A program made the position numbers and the translations under genes. Below are positions 17,301-22,987 of a DNA stretch of 29,965 nucleotides, one piece after another. Position 1 is the stretch's first letter; each line of letters begins with the position of its first letter. The notes beneath the pieces were generated by a model. It saw only the letters and a list, made by a program, of their open reading frames with translations. It was not told the origin of the DNA and did no database searches. This stretch comes from CAZDHT01 sp964505325. GTDB taxonomy: Bacteria > Planctomycetota > PUPC01. The stretch spans positions 1 to 29,965 of the forward strand of contig CAZDHT010000033.1 of assembly GCA_964505325.1 (NCBI GenBank), in the 5' to 3' direction.

Positions 17301-18320
17301 GCCTTCGACGACCGATGTGACCGAGTAGTGGGACGTGCCGTCGCGCGTGACGGTCCACACGAACAGGCCGGTGTCGCCGGCGAGCGCGGGGCCCTGGTGG
17401 ATGATGGCGCCGCCGCGCCTGAGATCGGGATCGGTCTTCAGGCGCTTCAGCTCGGCGGTCTTGAGCGCGTCGCCCTCCCGCTCCGCCCAGGTGTCGTCGA
17501 TGACGAAGTTGAATCGTTCGGGGATTTTGACGCCGGCCTTGCGGTACATCCCGCCGGGGCCGTAGTGTTTCGCCTGGGTGACCATGGTGCGCCGGTAGTT
17601 GAGCTGGGCGAGGCGGTTCACCTCGCCGAGCAGTGTCGCCGCGGCAAGGTTCTTCGCGGTGATCGGCTGCGTGTGCTGGTAGATGCGGTAGGTCGAGTCG
17701 AAGAACGCGCCGGTGTGGGGGAGCTGCTTCCAGGTGATGAAGACCTGGCCGTCGCGGCAGGTCGCCTTGAGCTCCGTCGGCTGCTTGGGGCGCTTCGGAT
17801 TCGGCCCCACGTACGTGACCTGGAGGTACGGCCGCTGCCAGGCCGGCTGCCGGCTCGGGCTGGGGAGCGGGGCGTTGGCACGGAGCCCCTTGTTCGCGTT
17901 CGGATCGGCGACCCACCTCTGTGCCGCCTTGGTCACGTCGTAGACGAACAGGCCGTACGAGGTGCTGTTGAACGGAAATCGGGTGTCGAGCGGCTGGGCG
18001 TCGTCCCCGACGTTCCACACGGAGAAGCCGTCGAACTTCGGATCGCTGTAGCGGCCGAAGCCGTAGGTGCGGCCCAGGCCGCGCCGCTGCAAGTAGTCGA
18101 TCCAGTAGCGCAGCTCGGCCTTGACGATCCGGGTCTCTTTGGGCAGCGACGACAGGTCGAAGCGCAGCTTGCCGTCGCTGCCTTTGCCGGTGGTCGCGTT
18201 CCTGACCGTGCACGTCTCTTGCTCGCCGAAGCGGACGGTGACGACGGTTTGGGCACCGGCGGTGCTGGCGAGCGCGGCGAGGGCCGCCAGGCAGACGATA
18301 AGCGTTCTTAGCTTGTACAT
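14397..18320 (-). CDS. Giant exported DNRLRE / alpha-beta hydrolase / Ig / jelly-roll protein
   Basis: The product is about 1,307 residues. The ATG at 18320 is chosen because GAGG lies 5 nt upstream and a signal peptide follows (MYKLRTLIVCLAALAALASTAGA). Order of parts: a DNRLRE-type beta module (~25-180, LRFDLSSLPKETRIVKAELRY); a fibronectin-like segment (~185-260); an alpha/beta-hydrolase-like domain with VVVQLHGYSS (~437, oxyanion-type HG) and TGGESGS around Ser559 as the probable nucleophile elbow; a beta-rich stretch with HVIDHTDYHDYHWW; an Ig-like domain (~1025-1090, VQFTARVIDQRG ... VKWSASGGKIDQNGVF); and a C-terminal concanavalin-like domain (~1090-1307, LDRIRVVAKGESFAVTVNGR). It is likely an extracellular esterase or peptidase acting on glycans. 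The catalytic acid and His were not identified. Its own promoter is at 18371-18398. Confidence 0.9.
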   Translation of the reverse strand: MYKLRTLIVCLAALAALASTAGAQTVVTVRFGEQETCTVRNATTGKGSDGKLRFDLSSLPKETRIVKAELRYWIDYLQRRGLGRTYGFGRYSDPKFDGFSVWNVGDDAQPLDTRFPFNSTSYGLFVYDVTKAAQRWVADPNANKGLRANAPLPSPSRQPAWQRPYLQVTYVGPNPKRPKQPTELKATCRDGQVFITWKQLPHTGAFFDSTYRIYQHTQPITAKNLAAATLLGEVNRLAQLNYRRTMVTQAKHYGPGGMYRKAGVKIPERFNFVIDDTWAEREGDALKTAELKRLKTDPDLRRGGAIIHQGPALAGDTGLFVWTVTRDGTSHYSVTSVVEGNENRDDFAHNAVSVAQKTAKPMPVLQAFFNTRKNHHGHYHQHREYVLWGDDRFHNTPSTPLCFLVTIGSTRGDPKVFNPAAGLDKAKLDGWASVVVQLHGYSSHYFHNVARTGVNFDTNHIPPTPQAPFPQNRAVNISWPGYDQLYYGSKQKPEPMKRPPSFWPGFVPPYGYVETHNTTGDARKATVKPYLERLVRYQTEFFRDHFPVNPNRIITGGESGSLQLAIHCGDLFAWADVSQNAPWSAKVADRWQPFVGLRRWELKNPEGFNVWDWNTPDWYSRQFPKKEWPWLTHLQATNYAGGEYWKTWDIDALYTSFARNRRGIDAWWTNCGDCPNGVGQPTPMNEPYPVFADCNLSDDLAKAPGRIQRGSLFGYLDWSKGAGAFERPRRRGPKLPKPKLSTAIVDMPERFEMAIRISERRTHTNSSRNVSPTRAKYGITAVTARRLQRFKVEPGTVCVWENRRAMTGQLLQSGTVTADEHGLLTVQRLFVDKHPFGNKLIICPGKGRTPPQVDTAQQVDGMTYAEYVKQCHAPEKYLTVKEPSTTFITSAIGLGNHYKGGDEWGGNMAEVFHFPKAGRYRLTVRAKGAFGLGWPMMWVQIGRERRGLHVIDHTDYHDYHWWDIPVPEGLHEVKLQCGKGYYYQRGTAGPKVRTRKTAIQSITLTLLPEKGDRPAEVRVMPRRVEVPAGFPVQFTARVIDQRGQDSEAAVKWSASGGKIDQNGVFTAPAGEYVITAQAGDAKDDAAVVVGARFSEDFNTCTTRGWEVRNLAQKPGNWECPLGGNTPPLQSLLSQNRADTKSAFVWRHGERWTDYSAQADVVWPAGRSRVRQGLVGVVVRSTGSDHYRFEMSRPASRARFVRRVNGADVVLAETKTLPAQAKLDPGTNPIFPAFHAPDAQKGKSYEHYKTWGLDRIRVVAKGESFAVTVNGRPVFKEPVLDPALKNGTVGLFAATSAWFDNVEVTPAP

Positions 18321-18370
18321 AGCTGCCTCGGTGGATGCAATCAGTCCGGCCGGAATGCGACGTCCCCGGC

Positions 18371-18398
18371 ATTGTATCGGGGCTGCGGCGCCTGTCAA
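18371..18398 (-). promoter_or_regulatory. Promoter of the giant composite hydrolase gene
   Basis: On the minus strand there is a perfect TTGACA (18393-18398), a 16-bp spacer and TACAAT (18371-18376, 5/6). The expected start is ~18364, giving a ~44-nt leader before ATG 18320. Confidence 0.7.
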
Positions 18399-18489
18399 CG
18401 GCGAACGGTAGGCCCGATTCGCTCCCTCGGCGGCGCGGAAGAAGAGGCTTCCGCACCACCGTTGACAATCTGATTGACGCCGGTCGCCC

Positions 18490-19359
18490 TCAGCGTCTCC
18501 TGCGCCGGCCGAGGTCCTGAAGGGTGACCACTCTGGCGGACACGGTCAGGCCGGCGACGGTGGTGCCGCTGTTGGTCAGGGTGACGCCGCCCGACGAGAT
18601 GCTGACATCGAGCGTGCCGTCGCCGGAGACCGGCCCGCCCAGCGTCACCAAGCCGGCGCTGCCGCCGCCGCCGCCACAGACGATTGTTGCGCCGCCCGTG
18701 TCGACGATGAACGGGTTGGAGACGAGGCCCTTGTTGCCGAAGAGGCGCATGCCGCCGCCGCCGATGGTGACCGAGCCGTTGCCGAGCAGCTCGTTGCCGG
18801 CGGTGTTGTTGTTGTTGCTGTTTCCGTCGTACCAGTGGAGCCACAGCCAGTTGTCCTAGAAGTCCCAGTCCCCGTTGAACCCCGAGTTGTCGGGCGTCTT
18901 CAGGTTCAGCCGCCGGGGGGTGCCGCCGCCGACCAGCTTCAGATTCCCGTTGCCGGAGATGTTGCCGACTTGGTATTCCTGCTGACCGAGGGTGGTGTGA
19001 GCCTGGTTCCGGTAGCTCAACAGCTCTGAATCAGCCAGCACGCTGATGGGTGAGTTAATGACCACGTCGCGATAGACCAGGGCCCCGCCGTTGAGCTGAA
19101 TCGACATGTCGCTCGGCAAATCCGCGCCGAGACCGTACCAGTCGCAGCACATGCTGTCACCGCACGCGCGGACCTCGTGCCCGCTGTTGATCACGGCCGT
19201 GTTGCCGGACCACGGGAAGTTGACCCCGGCGCCAAGCGTTCCGTTTTGCCCGTGTGTCCTGGTCCCCGCGCCCCACGTGGCCACCGCCAGCCAACTGCTG
19301 TGGTAGGAATCCGTGTTCCAGTACCCAGTGGTCGCGCTGTTGAACGTCCCCGCGAAGGC
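18490..19359 (-). pseudogene. Remnant of an autotransporter-type beta-strand repeat surface protein
   Basis: One minus-strand frame stays open over ~290 codons except for a single in-frame TAG at 18856-18858. Upstream of it lies FNSATTGYWNTDSYHSSWLAV ... VINSGHEVRACGD ... NGGALVYRDVVINSPISVL ... NISGNGNLKLVGGG; downstream come LWLHWYDGNSNNNNTAG, TIGGGGMRLFGN and GTLDVSISSGGVTLTNSG. The Gly/Asn/Thr/Ser-rich pattern matches 'autotransporter-associated beta strand' proteins common in PVC bacteria. There is no signal peptide: the frame runs straight into the inverted repeats at 19358-19445. The C-terminus ends abruptly in LGRRRRR, like the basic tail of a PEP-CTERM signal but without its hydrophobic helix. 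Truncated at both ends and stop-interrupted, so most likely dead. Confidence 0.7.
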
Positions 19360-19445
19360 GGCCGGTCTGCGGCGCGCCGACGTTCTTTCTGTAGCCGAGG
19401 CCCGCCTCTCAGGAAGACCGGCTGCAGGCGGACCGCAGCGGTCCG
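19358..19445. repeat. Cluster of inverted repeats at the truncated end of the surface-protein remnant
   Basis: GCGGCCGGTCT (19358-19368) pairs with AGACCGGCTGC (19415-19425) with one mismatch. Inside lies GAGGCCCGCCTC (19397-19408). Just beyond is a perfect CGGACCGC-A-GCGGTCCG (19429-19445). On the minus strand the inner hairpin is followed by GGCTACAGAAA, close to GGCCTACAGAAA in the element at 22450-22567, which suggests related REP units. Confidence 0.6.
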
Positions 19446-20015
19446 AGCCGTTGTACGGAATGAGACCGCGCCCGCTCATGCGAGCAGGCTGCGGTCAGCA
19501 CTATAGATCTTCCTCCTCAGCGGGAAGTCCGTGCGCCAGGACCCCGGCGAAGCCAGCCCCCCAGCGGCGCCGGGGTTTGCCTCGGCGCAGCCCGACCGCG
19601 GCCCGCCGTTCGACCAGACCGTTCGGAGCGGCCGGAGCCACGAGGGCGTGTTCCCTCAAGCCTGCGTCGACGCCGTTCTCCTCCTCAGAGGGACGGCATG
19701 CGTCAGCAGGCAAGGCCAGCGCTGGGCGGACGGACTACCCACGGAGCCCACACCTAGACGGCTGGCGCCGCAAATGGCGTGGCAAACGAGGCGCGTTCTT
19801 TGACAAACCGCTAATCCATGCTCTGACAATGTGCTACGCCAAGGGAAAGCGGGGGCTATGTGCCCCCGCCGGGGTTGGTCGTGTTACGGGAAACCGGTCT
19901 ATCGACCGCCGCTCCGGCCGCGAAAGGCCCTAAGATCAGCGCAGAGGGCGGATTACGTGATGTTTACGCGAGTCAACACTCACGTTGCCGAAACGCCCCG
20001 CCGTACCGGCGTAGA
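19446..20015. other. Non-coding gap between the surface-protein remnant and the SGNH hydrolase gene
   Basis: About 570 bp with no frame that looks protein-coding: the open frames are short, arginine-rich and without ribosome-binding sites. I see no tRNA, rRNA or recognisable structured RNA. The only clear structure is a hairpin at 19849-19869 (GCGGGGGC, loop TATGT, GCCCCCGC). Confidence 0.5.
19849..19869 (-). terminator. GC hairpin downstream of the SGNH hydrolase gene, possible terminator
   Basis: A perfect 8-bp stem (GCGGGGGC / GCCCCCGC) with a 5-nt loop lies ~150 nt after the stop of the SGNH gene. It is followed on the minus strand only by CTTTCCC, without a proper T-run, so it may equally be a repeat unit. 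Confidence 0.35.
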
Positions 20016-22235
20016 CTACTTCTGCGCCGCCTGAAACACCTTGCTGATGACCTGGTAGTACATCCGCAGGGTCATGTAGTCGCGCAGGCCGAACCCGTTG
20101 CAGCTCAGCGCCTTCTCGCTCCAGTCGCCTTGGTATTCCTTGGGATTGGAGGGATGGGTGCCGTCGCCCGACACAATGGTCGGCACGCCGTAGCCCTTGA
20201 AACCGGCGTCCTTGAACTTCTGGAGCCGGCCGTTCCAGTCGTCCGGGCGCCGCTTCATCGTCTCGGCGTAGTAGTCGATCAGCGGGACCTTCAGCCCGTG
20301 GGCGATGCTGAGCGCGGCGAGCCAGTACTCGCGGTGCCCGCCCCTGGCGCACGGCGGAATCGAGTTGAGCATCGGCACCGTCCCGTCCTGCATCATCCGC
20401 CGGCACGACGCCGCCATGTACTCCGTGTACTGCGGCGGCCAGCTGCGACCGATGTCGTTGGTCCCGAACATGATCGTCGCCGCCTCCGGCTGCATCTTCT
20501 TCTGCCAGCCGTCGACGCCGCCGAACAGCCAGTTCGACATCATGTTGCCGGTGTTGCCGTGGGAGGCATTCTTCCACGCCCGCCACAGCTTGCGGTCGGA
20601 GTACGTCTGGACCAGATCCATCTCCTTGCGGACTTCGGGCGTCATGTTCTTCCGCTCAATGGTCTTGCCGTAGCTCAGGCCGGCCAGATAGGCCATCGAA
20701 ACGGTGATGCTGTCGCCGTACTGCGCCAGCGTCCCCTTCTTGCCCTTGAACTTCGCGTACACCTTCTTCATCGGCTCGACCCAGTAGTCGCCCGGCGGCG
20801 GGGCCAGCTTGACCGTCATCGGCGGGGCCACCATGTTCGGGCCGGGCGACATCTCGAGCTGGAGGTATGGCCGCAGCTCGAGCCGGAAGGCCCGGCTGGA
20901 GAAGATGTCGTATGCGCCGCCCTCGATGCGGTTGTCCAGCACGACGCCGCAGTTGGGCACCTTGCCCTGCACCCACGCCCGCACCGCGCCGGTCAGGTCG
21001 AACTCGATGCCCGCGTCGTACTTGTACTTCCGGCCGCGACGCGTGCCTTCCTTCTGCGTGATCACGCCCAACGCCAGCGGCTTGTCGCTTGAGCACGCCA
21101 TCAGCCCGCCCTTCGGCCACGGCACCCGGGCCTCGATCTCGGCCGACGTTACGTCGCTTGCGGACCAGCCAGGCGACCCGGGCAGTTTCAGCAGGAACAC
21201 CCCGTTGCGGTACCCGCGGATGTTGCGCGAAGTCTGCGTCACGAGCGAACAGACCAGCTTGGCCGACTTGATGGCGGTGTCCTTGGTGATGCCCTTCAGG
21301 TCGAAGTAAAGCAGCGTGCGGTTGAAATCGCCCGCCACCCCGCCCACGCGGCACTGGTTCATCCAGCCCCACGTGCCGGGGAACTGGGCCGCGTTCTCCT
21401 TGATGTACGCGTCGGTGCTCTTGCCGCGGAACACGCACTTCGGGTTCTGCCCCACGCAGACGGGGTCGTAGTCGCCGTCGCCCTTGCCGGCGTCCGGCGT
21501 CTTGCTGATCGGGTCGAGATCGAGCTTCGCCGGCGGCGGCTTCAGCGCGGGGATACCGGCCGCGGCCGCGCCGTGGTCGATGATCAACTGCGGCCGGCCG
21601 GGGACCGCGCCCCAGTCGCTGCTCGCCACGTACGTGCGGCTGCGGCCCACGCCCTTGATCAGGAGCCCGTGGTTGGCCAGCTTGCCGCCGACCCACGCCC
21701 GCACGATCTCGGTGACGTCCAACTCGTGGACGTGGCCCCACGGCCCGTCCACCAGCACATCTGGCCCAGTCGGGGCCTTCGTCTCCTCGGCGAAGTCGCC
21801 GCCTGCGGTCGCCCACGGTTCGCCCTTGTCCCGCCAGCTCTTCCGCGCGTGCGCGCCCCAACTCGCGCTCTCGCTCCACTCGCGGGCCAGGGCGTACGCC
21901 TCGAGCGTGGCGGCGAACTTCCCGTCGCGGCCCTTGCGCGGGAAGCCCGTGTCGGAGAGCCGCAGCACGGCTTTGTGAACCGTGTCGGCCTTGGCGATGG
22001 CCGCGAGGTCGAACCGAATCAGCATGTGCCGCTGGCCACCGGCGGCCATGGTGCCGCTCCGCCCCTGGTTGCGGTTTCGCTCCCACTGTTCGTTGCTGAT
22101 CCACGTGTCCTTGCAGCCGGCGTACCCGTCGACGCCCTGCTGCAACACCGTCAGGCCCGCCATCGCCCGGCCGTACCCGAGAGCGGCCACGACCAGCAGG
22201 CAAACCGCCACCATGATCCGTCTGTTCCCACGCAT
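20016..22235 (-). CDS. Secreted SGNH/GDSL hydrolase with two DNRLRE-type modules
   Basis: The product is about 739 residues. ATG 22235 is chosen (GAGGAGG upstream, then signal peptide MRGNRRIMVAVCLLVVAALG). Residues ~27-200 form a first DNRLRE-like beta module (TVLQQGVDGYAGCKDTWIS ... MLIRFDLAAIAKADTVHKAVLRL). Residues ~255-460 form a second (VAGDFNRTLLYFDLKGITKD ... LELRPYLQLEM). The C-terminal SGNH domain shows all blocks: YGDSITVS with nucleophile Ser509, the Gly region HGNTGN (block II), FGTNDIG with Asn593 (block III), and DGTHPS with Asp691/His694 (block V). This complete set predicts an active esterase, most likely a carbohydrate or acetyl-xylan-type deacetylase outside the cell. DNRLRE modules are related to CBM96 carbohydrate binders. 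Substrate is inferred. Confidence 0.93.
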   Translation of the reverse strand: MRGNRRIMVAVCLLVVAALGYGRAMAGLTVLQQGVDGYAGCKDTWISNEQWERNRNQGRSGTMAAGGQRHMLIRFDLAAIAKADTVHKAVLRLSDTGFPRKGRDGKFAATLEAYALAREWSESASWGAHARKSWRDKGEPWATAGGDFAEETKAPTGPDVLVDGPWGHVHELDVTEIVRAWVGGKLANHGLLIKGVGRSRTYVASSDWGAVPGRPQLIIDHGAAAAGIPALKPPPAKLDLDPISKTPDAGKGDGDYDPVCVGQNPKCVFRGKSTDAYIKENAAQFPGTWGWMNQCRVGGVAGDFNRTLLYFDLKGITKDTAIKSAKLVCSLVTQTSRNIRGYRNGVFLLKLPGSPGWSASDVTSAEIEARVPWPKGGLMACSSDKPLALGVITQKEGTRRGRKYKYDAGIEFDLTGAVRAWVQGKVPNCGVVLDNRIEGGAYDIFSSRAFRLELRPYLQLEMSPGPNMVAPPMTVKLAPPPGDYWVEPMKKVYAKFKGKKGTLAQYGDSITVSMAYLAGLSYGKTIERKNMTPEVRKEMDLVQTYSDRKLWRAWKNASHGNTGNMMSNWLFGGVDGWQKKMQPEAATIMFGTNDIGRSWPPQYTEYMAASCRRMMQDGTVPMLNSIPPCARGGHREYWLAALSIAHGLKVPLIDYYAETMKRRPDDWNGRLQKFKDAGFKGYGVPTIVSGDGTHPSNPKEYQGDWSEKALSCNGFGLRDYMTLRMYYQVISKVFQAAQK

Positions 22236-22321
22236 CAGCCAACCCTCCTCAACGAACACGGCCGGGCCTGCAACTGTTTCATTGCAAGTGTTCCAAGTGT
22301 TTCAATGGCTTTGTTTGGCAG

Positions 22322-22361
22322 AAAAAATATCTCGGGGCGTAACCTCTTCCGAGATAAAGCC
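22322..22361 (-). promoter_or_regulatory. Leader hairpin with U-tract directly after the SGNH promoter (attenuator-like)
   Basis: The minus strand has TATCTCGG (stored as 22349-22356), a 13-nt loop, and CCGAGATA (22328-22335), then six T (22322-22327). This is the form of an intrinsic terminator. It lies in the first ~40 nt of the expected transcript, while the start codon is ~87 nt further on. GGCTTT before it and AAAGCC after it could form an alternative outer pairing. It may be an attenuator, or the terminator of the upstream operon (22568-29965) placed after a promoter. Confidence 0.6.
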
Positions 22362-22367
22362 TTACGT

Positions 22368-22395
22368 AATATACCCTCTTTCCCTCCGATGTCAA
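22368..22395 (-). promoter_or_regulatory. Promoter of the SGNH hydrolase gene
   Basis: Perfect TTGACA (22390-22395), a 16-bp spacer and TATATT (22368-22373, 5/6) on the minus strand. The expected start is ~22361, giving a leader of ~126 nt to ATG 22235, unusually long for this window. Confidence 0.7.
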
Positions 22396-22449
22396 GTCCG
22401 GGGGCGATTTTTTCGAGATTTCTTCACAGGCAGTGGCCCCTGTCCGTCG

Positions 22450-22567
22450 CAGCCCGTTGAACAAGCCGCCGGTTCACAGAACCGGCCTACAGAAAACGCC
22501 GCGCGGCCCCGTTGTAGGCCCGCTCTGTGAGCGGGCGGGTCGGCTTGCGCCATTCTTCGACGGGCTG
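22450..22567. repeat. 118-bp bipartite inverted repeat (REP pair) abutting the stop codon of the small membrane-protein gene
   Basis: The two halves are inverted copies of one unit. Left: CAGCCCGTTGAA (22450-22461), CAAGCCG (22462-22468), hairpin CCGGTT-CACAG-AACCGG (22469-22485), CCTACA. Right, read inverted: CAGCCCGTCGAA (22556-22567), CAAGCCG (22541-22547), hairpin CCCGCT-CACAG-AGCGGG (22519-22535), CCTACA. The hairpin stems differ but remain paired, showing compensatory change. The element starts exactly at the stop codon TAA (22568-22570) of the upstream gene. From memory similar 'TTCACAGAACCGGCCTACA' strings recur in PVC genomes. Confidence 0.75.
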
Positions 22568-22978
22568 TTAGCGGGCCCTCGCCTTGCACCCGCGGACGCA
22601 GGACACCAGACCAAGTAGCAGCGCAGCGACGCCCAGGCTGGCAAGCGCGAGCACGGCGCCAGCCAGGACGATGGTGGTGTTGACCGCGAGGTGGGCCGCG
22701 TCAAAGCAGTTGAGCGTGGGCAACGCCTCGAGCACGCCCAGGATCACGGCGCCAGGAACGAGACAGCGCCATCGAAGCCGGCGCCTGAAGCGCTCGTTGC
22801 GCCGCAAGATGAAGAGGCCCAGGAACAGCAGGACGTTGATGACGGCGTACCCGATGATGGTGGCATAGAACGTCCATTCGCCGCCTTGGCCGCTGAAGAT
22901 GCTGACGCCGTTCTCGTACACCAGGATGCACCATCGGCCGATGTCGATTCGGCCGGCGGATGGGGACGACGTGGACAT
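22568..22978 (-). CDS. Small integral membrane protein of unknown function
   Basis: The product is 136 residues. Three hydrophobic helices are visible: ~38-58 (FYATIIGYAVINVLLFLGLFI), ~73-88 (LVPGAVILGVLEALP) and ~98-128 (AVNTTIVLAGAVLALASLGVAALLLGLVS). A basic loop RRNERFRRRLRWR lies between the first two, suggesting it is cytoplasmic. The N-terminal ~37 residues are soluble and the C-terminus is basic. ATG 22978 is 9 nt after the stop of the large hydrolase gene, so it is the last gene of that operon. I do not recognise a family; with no catalytic motif, a role in export or membrane anchoring of the operon's enzymes is only a guess. Confidence 0.8.
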   Translation of the reverse strand: MSTSSPSAGRIDIGRWCILVYENGVSIFSGQGGEWTFYATIIGYAVINVLLFLGLFILRRNERFRRRLRWRCLVPGAVILGVLEALPTLNCFDAAHLAVNTTIVLAGAVLALASLGVAALLLGLVSCVRGCKARAR

Positions 22979-22987
22979 GGGCCGGCG

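Noticed and set aside
14148..18311. A plus-strand open frame of ~1,390 codons antisense to the giant hydrolase, and similar long ones at 22691-26635 and 26979-29912
   Set aside because: They are rich in Arg, Val, Ala, Gly, Asp and His with no domain, signal peptide or ribosome-binding site. They arise because high-GC third positions of the real genes suppress stops on the opposite strand.
19360..19479. N-terminal extension of the surface-protein remnant (MSGRGLIPYNGSD...)
   Set aside because: This part is translated from the inverted-repeat cluster, has no signal peptide and does not resemble the rest of the protein.
19501..19760. Possible structured RNA (a 'GGGAAGTCCG' string recalled RNase P)
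   Set aside because: The other RNase P signature regions and pairing could not be found.
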